From assembly GCF_017368795.1 (NCBI RefSeq), contig NZ_JAFNLL010000004.1:186001-250000 (forward strand): a stretch of 64,000 bases of DNA. Reading direction: 5' to 3'. Of the stretch, positions 39,878-47,906 are shown in pieces. A program made the position numbers and the translations under genes. Source of the stretch: Arthrobacter cavernae. GTDB lineage: Bacteria > Actinomycetota > Actinomycetes > Actinomycetales > Micrococcaceae. The notes beneath the pieces are model-generated. The model was given only the letters and a program-made list of their open reading frames with translations, was not told the DNA's origin and did no database searches. Every line of letters begins with the position of its first letter. Position 1 is the stretch's first letter.

Positions 39878-42450
39878 CCGTGCTCAAGAAGGCCAACGGC
39901 GCGCACTCCGGTGGCCCCAACCCTGGTGGTGCAAACCATGGCTCAGGCGCCCGCGGCCTGTGGCTCAACGGCTTGTTCCGTCCCGCGGCGCGGCAAGCGC
40001 TCGGCCATCTCCGGGCGATTCCCTTCACCTTGACAGTCATCGCGCTGATGGCCGCGGTGGCAGTGTCCAGCGGGAGCTTCCTGGGCGGCCCGCCGGAGTC
40101 CTGGCTTTCCGTTGCCGGAGTGACTGCGGACGGGCTGAAGTCTGGCCAGTGGTGGTCCATCTGGACGTCGCTCTTCTTCGCCACGAACCCGCTGGCCTAC
40201 CTGGCCGCAGGCCTGATGATTTTCCTGCTGCTGGGTCTCGCTGAACGCCAGCTTGGCTTGTGGCGTACAGCGCTGATGTTCTTGGGCGGCCAGTTTGCCA
40301 GCGTGTCGGCGTTCCTGCTGATCACCCAGCTTGCACGCTACGCCGGCGACGACTGGCTGGGCGGCATGATGGGGACCCGGCTGATCGGGCCGTACGCCGC
40401 GGTGCTGGCAGCGACACTGGCCGCGAGCGGGCTCTTGCCCACCCTGTGGCAGCGGCGCCTGAGGGCAGCAGTGCTTTCCCTCGCGTCCCTCCTGCTCCTG
40501 TATGTCGGCCATCCCGAAACAGTAGTGGGCTTCTTTGGTGCCTTGTTGGGGCTTGCGGGCGGCTGGTGGATCCAGAGCGACCACGGCAAGCTGCACCTGC
40601 ACCGCTCCACGGGCCGTGAAGTCCGCAACCTGCTGGCCCTGACCATGGCCATCTTCGCGGTAGGCCCCATTCTGACCGCAGCGGCGAAAAGCCCGTCCGG
40701 CCCGCTCGCGCTGCTGCGGGACGTGGTCCTCAATCCCCTGCCCACGCTCTCGCAACTCGAGAGCAACTGTGGCGGCACTGTGGATGCTGCCTGCCTGGAG
40801 CTCGGGCGCCAAGGCTACACAGGGCCCTTCGGCCTGGCCCTGGCGGTGGTCCCCGTGGCCCTGCTGCTGATCTGCGCCGACGGCATGCGGCGGGGACGGC
40901 GCCTGGCGCTGGGGCTTGCCATTGGCGTGCAGTTGATGGTGGTGGCGCTCTCAACCGTGTACCTCACGCTGTTCGCCAGCATCCCGCACCATCCCGGCCG
41001 CCCGAAGGGCATGCTGAGTTCCGGCGTCGTGCACATCCTGCCCCTTGTCTTGGTGCCGCTGGCCCTCGCAGTGCTGCTCTTCGCCTACCGCGGCCACTTC
41101 CGGGTCCAGTCAGCGGTGGCACTCCGCCGACGGGTTCTCTGGTTGGTGGGCCTGGCCTGGCTCGCCCTCGCAGGCGTCTACGCTGCCGCATGGACCGCGG
41201 CCGGGGGCATGACGCGCGACGGCGGTCTGCTGGGACTGGCTGCCGAACTCGCCAGGCAGTACCTCCCGGCGCCCATCCCCAGCGGCTACCGGAAGGTCTT
41301 CGCGGACCGCAACGCGCTGGAGGGGATCCTGTTTGCCTACTCCGGCACCGTCTTCTGGCTGATGGCCCTGGCCGCTGTCTGGGTACTGCTCCTGCGGCGC
41401 CACCACATTGGCGGCCTGGCCCAGGAGGACCGGGACGAGGCCAGGGCGCTGGTGAAGACCGGCGGGGATTCCCTGTCCTGGATGGCGCTCTGGGAACCGA
41501 ACAAATACTGGTTCAGCGCGGACCGCTCAGCAGGCGTGGCGTACCAGCAGCACGGCAATGTTGCCTTGACCCTGGCCGGGCCGTTCGGCCGCCGGGACGT
41601 CCACGAAGAAGCCGCCTTGGAATTCCTGGAATTCTGCTCCCAGCACGTACTGGTTCCGTGCCTGTACTCGTGCACGGATGAGCTCTGGCCGCTGCTGGGG
41701 CAGCGGGGCTTCCGCAGGGTCGCCGTGGCGCAGGAGACCAGGCTCAGCATCCGGGGGCTGGAGTTCAAGGGCAAGGACTGGCAGAACGTCCGGACGTCCC
41801 TCAACCGTGCGGAAAAGATGGGGATCACCGCCGTCTGGGGGAGGTATTCAGGACTGCCGCACCATCTGCGCACCCAGCTGGGCGAGGTATCGGAGGAATG
41901 GGCAGCCCAGAAACGGGTCCCCGAGATGGGCTTCACGCTGGGTGGCCTGGACGAGCTCATGGACGACGACGTGCTGTGCTGTGTTGCGGCGGACAACGAC
42001 GGGCATGTCTATGGTGTGACCAGCTGGCTGCCTGTCTTTGAAGACGGTGCCGTGGTCAGCTGGACGCTGGACTTCATGCGGCGGCGCGGGGATGGCTTCC
42101 CGGGCGTGATGGAGTTCCTGATCGCCTCGGCCGTCCTGGAGTTGCGATCCTCCGTGGAAACTATCTCGCTGTCCGGTTCGCCGCTGGCCCGCGAGAAGGG
42201 CGAGATTGAACAGCGGGCCGAGGGACTGGCCGGCATCCTGGAGCTCGTGGGCCAGGCCCTGGAACCTGTCTACGGCTTCCGCTCGCTGGCTACGTTCAAG
42301 TCGCGTTTCCAGCCCGAATACAGGACCCTGTATCTGTACTATCAGGATCCGCTGCAACTGCCGGCAATGGGCCGGGCCCTCAGCCGGGCGTACCTGCCGG
42401 GATTGTCCGTCCGGTATTCCGCCAGGCTATTGCGGAGCCTGGTCGGCTGA
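39874..42450 (+). CDS. Aminoacyl-phosphatidylglycerol synthase-like protein (MprF/LysX type) with a rhomboid-like N-terminal domain
   Basis: About 858 residues from the GTG overlapping the previous stop. Helices at about 50-240 have rhomboid-like features (GQWWSIWTSLFFATNPLAYL, GLAERQLGLWR, and a last helix with GHPETVVGFFGALLGLAGGW), but the expected GxSG is GPYA, so the catalytic Ser is missing. More helices follow, then a DUF2156 (phosphatidylglycerol lysyltransferase-type) domain from about 530 to 858: PFGRRDVHEEAALEFLEFCSQH, FRRVAVAQETRL, RTSLNRAEKMGITAVWG, TISLSGSPLA, the last like the GNAT tRNA-dependent site. It would aminoacylate PG or a related lipid. Confidence 0.84.
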   Translation: MTVLKKANGAHSGGPNPGGANHGSGARGLWLNGLFRPAARQALGHLRAIPFTLTVIALMAAVAVSSGSFLGGPPESWLSVAGVTADGLKSGQWWSIWTSLFFATNPLAYLAAGLMIFLLLGLAERQLGLWRTALMFLGGQFASVSAFLLITQLARYAGDDWLGGMMGTRLIGPYAAVLAATLAASGLLPTLWQRRLRAAVLSLASLLLLYVGHPETVVGFFGALLGLAGGWWIQSDHGKLHLHRSTGREVRNLLALTMAIFAVGPILTAAAKSPSGPLALLRDVVLNPLPTLSQLESNCGGTVDAACLELGRQGYTGPFGLALAVVPVALLLICADGMRRGRRLALGLAIGVQLMVVALSTVYLTLFASIPHHPGRPKGMLSSGVVHILPLVLVPLALAVLLFAYRGHFRVQSAVALRRRVLWLVGLAWLALAGVYAAAWTAAGGMTRDGGLLGLAAELARQYLPAPIPSGYRKVFADRNALEGILFAYSGTVFWLMALAAVWVLLLRRHHIGGLAQEDRDEARALVKTGGDSLSWMALWEPNKYWFSADRSAGVAYQQHGNVALTLAGPFGRRDVHEEAALEFLEFCSQHVLVPCLYSCTDELWPLLGQRGFRRVAVAQETRLSIRGLEFKGKDWQNVRTSLNRAEKMGITAVWGRYSGLPHHLRTQLGEVSEEWAAQKRVPEMGFTLGGLDELMDDDVLCCVAADNDGHVYGVTSWLPVFEDGAVVSWTLDFMRRRGDGFPGVMEFLIASAVLELRSSVETISLSGSPLAREKGEIEQRAEGLAGILELVGQALEPVYGFRSLATFKSRFQPEYRTLYLYYQDPLQLPAMGRALSRAYLPGLSVRYSARLLRSLVG

Positions 42451-42555
42451 TTTCCGGCAGGCGCCGGCAGCACCCCGCATTTCACCCGGGGTAAATACGT
42501 ATTACATAATTGCGGAGCAATCAGACATGGTTGTCGTAAGCCGCCCTTAAACAGG

Positions 42556-42609
42556 GCAACCCCGGCACAAAGGCCGGGGCAACCCCGGCACAAAGGCCGG
42601 GGCAACCCC
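42556..42609 (-). repeat. Tandem 23-nt repeat with two terminator-like hairpins between convergent genes
   Basis: Two full copies and a partial third of a 23-nt unit lie 3' to both the synthase gene (+) and the cold-shock gene (-). Each forms a hairpin, CCCCGGC with GCCGGGG, with a 6-nt loop (42560-42579 and 42583-42602). They probably act as a bidirectional terminator. U-tracts are poor. Confidence 0.75.
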
Positions 42610-42648
42610 ATTGCTGAACGTGCCTGAGGCAGAATTCAGCGGCTCGGA

Positions 42649-42852
42649 CTAGACGACGGTAACGCCGGTTGCCTGCGGGCCCTTGGCGCCTTGGCCGATT
42701 TCGAACTGAACGCGCTGGTTCTCATCGAGGGTCTTGAAGCCACCGGTCTGGATCTCGGAGTAGTGGACGAAAACGTCGCCATCCGCGTCGTCCGGGGTGA
42801 TGAAGCCGAAGCCCTTTTCAGCGTTGAACCACTTGACGGTTCCCAGTGCCAT
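42649..42852 (-). CDS. cspA: Cold-shock protein, CspA family
   Basis: 67 residues, a single cold-shock domain with RNP1 KGFGFI and RNP2 VFVHYS, beginning [14 protein letters not shown]. It binds single-stranded RNA or DNA and acts as an RNA chaperone. The ATG at 42852 follows GAGGAG at 8 nt; an upstream extension of the frame is not conserved-looking. It is followed by the tandem hairpins and preceded by a long leader. Confidence 0.95.
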   Translation of the reverse strand: MALGTVKWFNAEKGFGFITPDDADGDVFVHYSEIQTGGFKTLDENQRVQFEIGQGAKGPQATGVTVV

Positions 42853-43128
42853 TTTATTTCTCCTCATTGTGGAACTTAAGGCCGATACACCGCGCACCGG
42901 CCCTGGTTACTCCGCGAGAAGCCCTGGTTTTCCGCCCAGGCTTGGCCTGGTTGGTTTTGCAGGAGCTTCACGCTCGCAACGCGTCTTGCGAGCATGAAAA
43001 CACCTACACAAAGACTGCTACAACACTTTCACGGGCCGTGCTGGAGGTCAACGGTCTGCCCGGGAATTCCGGAAAATTTTAGGTAAAAAGAAGGTAACGG
43101 CGGAATGGGTGGCAGTGCCGCCCGGAAA
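42853..43128 (-). promoter_or_regulatory. Leader and promoter region of the cold-shock gene
   Basis: Most of the 363-nt gap 42853-43215 is gene-free. It holds GCTCGCAA-N6-TTGCGAGC (42972-42993), an 8-bp perfect hairpin 120 nt before the cspA start, and a local AT-rich patch (43066-43095). No reliable -35/-10 pair was found. Long 5' leaders that fold with temperature are usual for cold-shock genes. Confidence 0.35.
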
Positions 43129-43144
43129 GAAGCCATTTGGCTTC
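43129..43144 (-). terminator. Possible terminator of nagA
   Basis: GAAGCC-AAAT-GGCTTC on the minus strand, followed by TTTCC, lies 72 nt after the nagA stop. The stem is only 6 bp. Confidence 0.35.
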
Positions 43145-43215
43145 AAAGAAGGCAATGGAAAGCAACAATGCGAATGTCCGGGCGCAGGAGGGTGGGCACA
43201 GCAGGACGGGCTGCG

Positions 43216-44472
43216 TCAGGCGAGCCAGTTGCCGTTGCGCATGACGGACACCAGGCCCAGGTCCTTGTCCGCCACGACGATGTCGGCGCGCAGTCCGCGG
43301 CGGAGCCCGCCCACCTCATCGGCGAGCCCCAGCACGCCTGCAGGCACTGCCGTTGCCGAAAGCACGGCGTCGCTCATGTCCACGCCCGCGGCGACGGTGC
43401 GGCGCACCACCTCGAGCATGGTGGCCGTGCCCCCGGCAATGGAACCGGTCGCATCGAGCGTGGCCACACCATCGGTGACCGTCACGGGTGAGGGGCCCAG
43501 CATGTAGTTGCCGTCGGAGAGGCCGGCAGCGGCCATTGAGTCGGTGACCAGGAGGATGTTGGCCGCACCCACCAGCTGGAAGACGGTGGCAACGGTGCTG
43601 GGGTCCAGGTGGGTATCGTCGGCGATGAGCTCCACGAGCGCCTTCCCCTGCTGGGCAGTACGCAGGCAGGCTGCCACGGGGCCGGGGGAGCGGTGGTGCA
43701 TGGGCGGCATGCCGTTGAAGAGGTGAGTGACCGTGGGCAGGGCGCTGACGCCGTCGAAGCCTGCGGATTCGAGCCCCTCGCGGGCGGCTGCCAGCGAGGC
43801 GGCGGCCGTGGCGTCGTCGCAGTCCGTATGCCCCAGCGACGGTGTGACACCGTGGGAGGTCATGAGGTCCACGAGCGCCGCGGCGCCGGGCAGCTCCGGG
43901 GCATAGGTCATGGTGGCCAGCTTGCCCGCGGCGGCCTCGACCAGTTCGTTCATGAAATCGAGGTCCGGTTCCAGCAGGAACGCCGGGTTCTGCGCCCCGC
44001 AGCGGGCGTGGGACAGGAAGGGGCCCTCGAGGTGGATGCCGGCGACGAGCCCTTCACCGGCCAGCTTCACATAGAGTTCGATGCCGCGCAGCAGATCCTC
44101 GCGCGAGGCCGTGACCATGCTGGCCAGGAACGTGGTGGTGCCGGAACGGTGCAGGAAGTCGGCGGCTGTGCGGGCAGAGGATTCCTCGCCGCCGGGGAAG
44201 TCGCCGCCGTTGCCGCCGTGGCAGTGGACATCCACCAGGCCCGGCAGGATGAACCGGTCCTGGGGAAGGTCCAGCCATGCCTCTTCCCCAAGGTCGCTGA
44301 AACCTTCGAAGTCGGCGGCGTCAAAATCTGCGGCGGGCCCGGCGAACGCGATGCGGTCGCCGTCGACCGCCACCAGACCGTCCTCGACGATCACGCCGTC
44401 GCTGACAAGGGTCCCGGTCAGGATGTGGCGGATGGGCGCAGAAAGAGATGCAGGCTGGTCAAGGGCAGTCAT
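43216..44472 (-). CDS. nagA: N-acetylglucosamine-6-phosphate deacetylase
   Basis: 418 residues, amidohydrolase TIM barrel. Metal-site motifs are DVHCHGGNGGDFPGG and LEGPFLSHARCGAQN, a His region SLGHTDCDDATAAA with HLFNGMPPMHHR, and the catalytic Asp in LVTDSMAAAG. It converts GlcNAc-6-P to glucosamine-6-P, which NagB (54347-55129) then converts to fructose-6-P. Start at the ATG 44472: TAGAAT ends 7 nt before it within a palindrome and there is no Shine-Dalgarno, so it is probably leaderless. nagA and nagB are 10 kb apart here, unlike in operons of other bacteria. Confidence 0.93.
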   Translation of the reverse strand: MTALDQPASLSAPIRHILTGTLVSDGVIVEDGLVAVDGDRIAFAGPAADFDAADFEGFSDLGEEAWLDLPQDRFILPGLVDVHCHGGNGGDFPGGEESSARTAADFLHRSGTTTFLASMVTASREDLLRGIELYVKLAGEGLVAGIHLEGPFLSHARCGAQNPAFLLEPDLDFMNELVEAAAGKLATMTYAPELPGAAALVDLMTSHGVTPSLGHTDCDDATAAASLAAAREGLESAGFDGVSALPTVTHLFNGMPPMHHRSPGPVAACLRTAQQGKALVELIADDTHLDPSTVATVFQLVGAANILLVTDSMAAAGLSDGNYMLGPSPVTVTDGVATLDATGSIAGGTATMLEVVRRTVAAGVDMSDAVLSATAVPAGVLGLADEVGGLRRGLRADIVVADKDLGLVSVMRNGNWLA

Positions 44473-44490
44473 GACACTAATTCTAGTGTC
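44473..44490 (-). promoter_or_regulatory. Palindrome overlapping the -10 of nagA
   Basis: On the minus strand GACACTAGAATTAGTGTC consists of two 7-nt arms (GACACTA, TAGTGTC) around 4 nt, and contains TAGAAT as the -10 (44482-44477). It abuts the ATG. A repressor bound here would block the promoter directly, as for GntR/ROK-type sugar regulators; it does not match the DasR consensus well. Confidence 0.55.
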
Positions 44491-44504
44491 CCGCAGCACA
44501 CAGG

Positions 44505-45200
44505 CTAGAAGAGCCGCGACTCGCTGTCATCCACGCCCCGCATGGCGTCATAGTCCAGCGTCACGCAGTCGATGCCGCGGTCATTGGCCAGGACCTTGGC
44601 CTGCGGCTTGATCTGCTGGGCAGCGAAGATGCCGCGCACCGGTGCCAGCAGGGGGTCGCGGTTCAGGAGCTCAAGGTAGCGCGTGAGCTGCTCGACGCCG
44701 TCAATGTCGCCCCGGCGCTTGAGCTCGACCGCCACAGTGGCGCCGGCGGCATCGCGGGCCAGGATGTCCACCGGGCCGATCGCCGTGAAGTATTCACGGC
44801 GGATCAGGGAGTAGCCGGCGCCGAGGGTCTCGATCTGCTCGGCCAGAAGACGCTGCAGATCGGCTTCCACGCCGTCCTTGATAAGGCCGGGATCGGTGCC
44901 GAGATCATGGGAGGCATCGTGCAGCTGCTCATGGATGTTGATGATCAGCCGGTCATCGGTCTTGGCGGACTGCACCGTCCACTGCTCCACCACGCCTTCC
45001 TCTACCTCCGTCTCCTCGGGCGTGGTCACGCGCAGGGAGGCCGGCGGGCTCATCCAGTTCAGCGGCTTGTAGGAACCGCCGTCGGAGTGCACCAGGACGG
45101 AACCATCGGCTTTGACCAGCAGAAGCCGGGTAGCGAGGGGGAGGTGGGCCTTGAGCCGGCCAACATAATCAACAGAACAACGGGCTATGACGAGTCGCAC
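44505..45200 (-). CDS. nucS: Endonuclease NucS (EndoMS), mismatch repair
   Basis: 231 residues, usual length. It begins [21 protein letters not shown] (GTG start at 45200). The C-terminal nuclease domain has the D-E-K core [23 protein letters not shown] and the Gln-rich tail. In actinobacteria without MutS/MutL it cleaves mismatched DNA and controls mutation rate. The frame is open far upstream, but the GTG matches the family start. A TAAAGT hexamer ends 7 nt before it. Divergent from the small Zn-finger-like gene. Confidence 0.95.
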   Translation of the reverse strand: MRLVIARCSVDYVGRLKAHLPLATRLLLVKADGSVLVHSDGGSYKPLNWMSPPASLRVTTPEETEVEEGVVEQWTVQSAKTDDRLIINIHEQLHDASHDLGTDPGLIKDGVEADLQRLLAEQIETLGAGYSLIRREYFTAIGPVDILARDAAGATVAVELKRRGDIDGVEQLTRYLELLNRDPLLAPVRGIFAAQQIKPQAKVLANDRGIDCVTLDYDAMRGVDDSESRLF

Positions 45201-45207
45201 CAGCCCA

Positions 45208-45243
45208 ACTTTACCGTCTGGCAGTCCCGGCCTTTGGCAGAAT
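45208..45243. promoter_or_regulatory. Divergent leaderless-type -10 elements between nucS and the small Zn-finger-like gene
   Basis: The gap 45201-45249 carries TAAAGT on the minus strand (45213-45208, 7 nt before the GTG of nucS) and CAGAAT on the plus strand (45238-45243, 6 nt before ATG 45250). The plus gene also has GGAGG right before its start. Confidence 0.4.
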
Positions 45244-45249
45244 GGAGGC

Positions 45250-45594
45250 ATGCCCCGTTCCAACCGCCCCCGCCGCCCACTGTCAGCCACCCGGACGCCA
45301 AGGGGCGGCAGCAAGAATGCGGGGGAGGTCCCGGAGCTGGATCTTGAGCGCGCGCGGGCCGGGATCGCCCGCCGGGAGAGCGCCCCCGACGGCGACTGGA
45401 TGGTCCGCAGCATCACCGCCAGGAATGCCGAGAAGCAGTACATCTGCCCCGGCTGCTCGACGCCGATCCTTCCGCGGATCGCGCATCTGGTGGTCTGGTC
45501 GGACAGCCACTTGTTCGGCGAAGCCGCCGGCTTGGCCGAACGCCGGCACTGGCACAGCAACTGCTGGACGGGCCGCACGTACCGCTACCGCTGA
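45250..45594 (+). CDS. Small Cys/His-rich actinobacterial protein, putative zinc-binding
   Basis: 114 residues. A basic N-terminus ([19 protein letters not shown]) is followed by a conserved core: [27 protein letters not shown]...[17 protein letters not shown]. The CPGC and HWHSNC elements could hold one zinc ion. Such proteins are often labelled ATP/GTP-binding in actinobacteria without clear evidence; no P-loop is present here. ATG 45250 is chosen because GGAGG lies 1 nt before it and the conserved length fits. Role unknown; it is divergent from nucS. Confidence 0.75.
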   Translation: MPRSNRPRRPLSATRTPRGGSKNAGEVPELDLERARAGIARRESAPDGDWMVRSITARNAEKQYICPGCSTPILPRIAHLVVWSDSHLFGEAAGLAERRHWHSNCWTGRTYRYR

Positions 45595-45599
45595 GCACT

Positions 45600-45605
45600 T
45601 AAGCT
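45600..45605 (+). promoter_or_regulatory. Leaderless-type -10 of the alpha/beta hydrolase gene
   Basis: TAAGCT ends 7 nt before ATG 45613. GGAA lies in the 7-nt spacer. No -35 was found. Confidence 0.4.
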
Positions 45606-45612
45606 TGGAAGC

Positions 45613-46410
45613 ATGACTTTCAATCCCGCCACCTTCGTTTTCAGCCCGCAGGATACAGCCTCCGCCATCCGGGCCGCCACGGTCCTCCCGGCGCACAGGG
45701 AAAACGTCGAGTTCACCACCGAGGACGGCAAGGTGCTCCTCGGCGAGCTCGCCGTGCCGGAGTCGGGGGAGATCACCGCCACGCTCATCACGCTCCACCC
45801 GCTGCCAACGCACGGCGGCTTCATGGATTCGCACGTCTACCGCAAGGCCTCCTACCGGCTGCCCGCACTCGCCGGCGTCGCCGTCCTGCGTTTCAACACG
45901 CGGGGCACGCACTCTCCGCGCGGCACCAGCCAGGGCCAGTTCGAGGAAGGCATCGGTGAGCGCTACGACGTCGAAGCCGCCGTCCGCTTCGCCGTCGAAC
46001 GCGGACTGCCGAACCGCTGGCTGGTGGGCTGGTCCTTCGGCACCGAACTGGCGCTGATGTACGGCGCCGTGGAGCCCGTGGCGTCGGCGATCGAGGGTGC
46101 GGTCCTGCTCTCCCCGCCGCTGCACCGCGCCACGGACGTGCACCTCAAGGAATGGAGCGCCTCCGGCAAGCCGCTCACGGTCCTCGTTCCGGAGCACGAC
46201 GACTACCTCCAGCCCGCAGAAGCCGCTGAACGCTTCAGCCTGGTACCGCAGGCCAGGGTCCTCGGCGTGGACGGGGCCAAGCACCTCTGGGTGGGCGAGA
46301 AGTACGCTGCCCGGGTGCTGGATGAGATCGTCGACGACGTCACTGCGGCCGGTGCCGGTCCTGCGGGTCTTCCCCGGGAATGGGCCGGAGCGGTGGCCAC
46401 GGCGCACTGA
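45613..46410 (+). CDS. Alpha/beta hydrolase
   Basis: 265 residues. The hydrolase core shows LHPLPTHGGFMDSHVYRKA, RFNTRGTHSPRG, the nucleophile elbow VGWSFGTELAL (Ser about 140), an acid in VPEHDDYLQP and His in GAKHLWVGE. The N-terminus is beta-rich, with EDGKVLLGELAVPE. It resembles serine hydrolases of the CocE/dienelactone-like family; substrate unknown. Convergent with the AI-2E gene, with 3 nt between stops. Confidence 0.82.
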   Translation: MTFNPATFVFSPQDTASAIRAATVLPAHRENVEFTTEDGKVLLGELAVPESGEITATLITLHPLPTHGGFMDSHVYRKASYRLPALAGVAVLRFNTRGTHSPRGTSQGQFEEGIGERYDVEAAVRFAVERGLPNRWLVGWSFGTELALMYGAVEPVASAIEGAVLLSPPLHRATDVHLKEWSASGKPLTVLVPEHDDYLQPAEAAERFSLVPQARVLGVDGAKHLWVGEKYAARVLDEIVDDVTAAGAGPAGLPREWAGAVATAH

Positions 46411-46413
46411 ACC

Positions 46414-47700
46414 CTAGTGCCGGTCCTGGCGGGCGATGAACACCTCTTTGATCAGCAGCATGATGGCAGCCGCCGTCGGGATCGCGATCAAGGCCCCCAG
46501 CACGCCCAGCAGGCTGCCGCCGGCAATCACTGAAATCACGGCGACGGCGCCCGGCACGGCAACGGCGCGCTGCATGATGCGCGGGGAGATGAAGTAGGCC
46601 TCGAACTGGAGGTAGGCGAAATAGCATATCGCATAGATGATGGCCGTCTGCCAGCCCAGCGTCAGGGCCACCAGGATCACGACGATCGCGGCGATCATGC
46701 CGCCCACCAAGGGGATGAAGGCCAGCAGGGCCACCACGAAGGCAAGCAGGACACTGAACGGGACGCCCAGGATGCTCATGACAATGAAGGCGAAGAGCGC
46801 GTTGAGCAGGGCGACGCAGGCCTGGCCAATGACGTAGTTGCCCACCGAGCGGGTGATTTCCTCGGACAGGGCTTCGACGCGCGGGCGGCGCGACCTCGGA
46901 GCCAGCCGGTAGGCCCACGTCTTCATGGACGGCAGGGCGGCCAGGAAGTAGAGGCTCAGGACCAGCACGATGAGAGTGCCGAAGATCCCGTTGGCCACCG
47001 TTGAACCGAAGCCCACCACGCCGCCGAAAATGCCTCCCATGGCCTCGGGGTTCTTGACGAACTTGTCCAGTTCCGCCGTGATGCGCTCGCGGACCCCGAA
47101 CTGGCTGTCCAGGGAACGGAAGAAATCGGAATCCAGGAATCCGCGGATCCAGTCGGGTGCCTGGCGGACGATCTCCGAGACCTGTTCCACGATGGTGGGG
47201 ATCAGGGTGGCGAAGAATCCGGCGACGCCGAGCACAAGGGCGGAGACGGCGATGAGGATGCCGGCAGCCCGGGGCAGTTTGCGGCCCTCCAGCCAGCGCA
47301 CCACGGGGTCCAGCCCCAGGGCGATGAACAGTGCCGCCACGATCCAGAGCAGCAGCTGTGCCGTGTTGATGCCGATGTAGTACAGCAGCAGCGCGGCACC
47401 TACGCCGGCCGTTCCCAGGAAGCCCACGTACAAGGGGTGCTGGGCCGAGATCTTCGGCCCGGGGGAGCCAAAGCGCTCCGCAAGGTCCGCGTCCTGGCCG
47501 GGCTCTGGCTTTTCCTCTTCGGGAGGCATCTCGAAGCGGACGCGGGTCCTGGCCCCGGGGATCGGCTGCCGCAGTTTGCGTGCGACGGAGGCCAGGCGTG
47601 CCTGGACGCCGTCGCCCCTGGTCCCGGAGCCTTCCGTGGACGCCGGCCCGTCAGCCGTGCCGGGCTGTTCGGCGGGGCTCGGGTGCTTGTGCTCGTTCAC
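46414..47700 (-). CDS. AI-2E family transporter (PerM-like permease)
   Basis: 428 residues. A hydrophilic N-terminus of about 85 residues (Arg/Pro/Glu-rich) precedes eight or so membrane helices (about 90-400), with the family motifs PRAAGILIAVSALVLG, PTIVEQVSEIVRQ, LLAFIPLVGGMIAA and IISPRIMQRAVAVPG. Family members such as TqsA/PerM are linked to autoinducer-2 export or ion transport; the substrate here is unknown. GTG start at 47700. The 206-nt gap to the divergent gene contains the GTAAC repeat element. Confidence 0.88.
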   Translation of the reverse strand: MNEHKHPSPAEQPGTADGPASTEGSGTRGDGVQARLASVARKLRQPIPGARTRVRFEMPPEEEKPEPGQDADLAERFGSPGPKISAQHPLYVGFLGTAGVGAALLLYYIGINTAQLLLWIVAALFIALGLDPVVRWLEGRKLPRAAGILIAVSALVLGVAGFFATLIPTIVEQVSEIVRQAPDWIRGFLDSDFFRSLDSQFGVRERITAELDKFVKNPEAMGGIFGGVVGFGSTVANGIFGTLIVLVLSLYFLAALPSMKTWAYRLAPRSRRPRVEALSEEITRSVGNYVIGQACVALLNALFAFIVMSILGVPFSVLLAFVVALLAFIPLVGGMIAAIVVILVALTLGWQTAIIYAICYFAYLQFEAYFISPRIMQRAVAVPGAVAVISVIAGGSLLGVLGALIAIPTAAAIMLLIKEVFIARQDRH

Positions 47701-47853
47701 GGGAATCTGCTGCCTTTTCGCTCCGCGGCCATGCCCTCGGCAGGCCGGATTTCATGATCATCGCCACAGTACCAGCAGCCCCGAACGGCGCTTCCGCAGC
47801 GCCCTGGCGCGGCCTGGAATGCCCTTGCGCGCACGCCCGGATCAGGCTCCTTC

Positions 47854-47877
47854 GTAACAAAACGGTTACCCTAGAAC
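47854..47877 (+). promoter_or_regulatory. GTAAC-N6-GTTAC element and -10 before the envelope protein gene
   Basis: GTAAC (47854-47858) and GTTAC (47865-47869) have an 11-bp period, as for the element before wecA, and TAGAAC (47872-47877) just downstream is a plausible -10. The start codon is 29 nt later. Confidence 0.4.
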
Positions 47878-47906
47878 TTCAACGACCGCTGATGATAGGT
47901 ATTCCT

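Noticed and set aside
42556-42609. CRISPR-like repeats
   Set aside because: Units are directly adjacent with no unique spacers and form terminator hairpins; no cas genes.
44505-45578. Longer version of nucS starting at 45578
   Set aside because: The extra N-terminus is antisense to the small Cys/His gene and lacks NucS similarity; the family start is GTG 45200.
47580-47906. N-terminal extension of the 589-residue envelope protein
   Set aside because: It overlaps the AI-2E gene on the other strand and places Arg-rich sequence before the membrane anchor.
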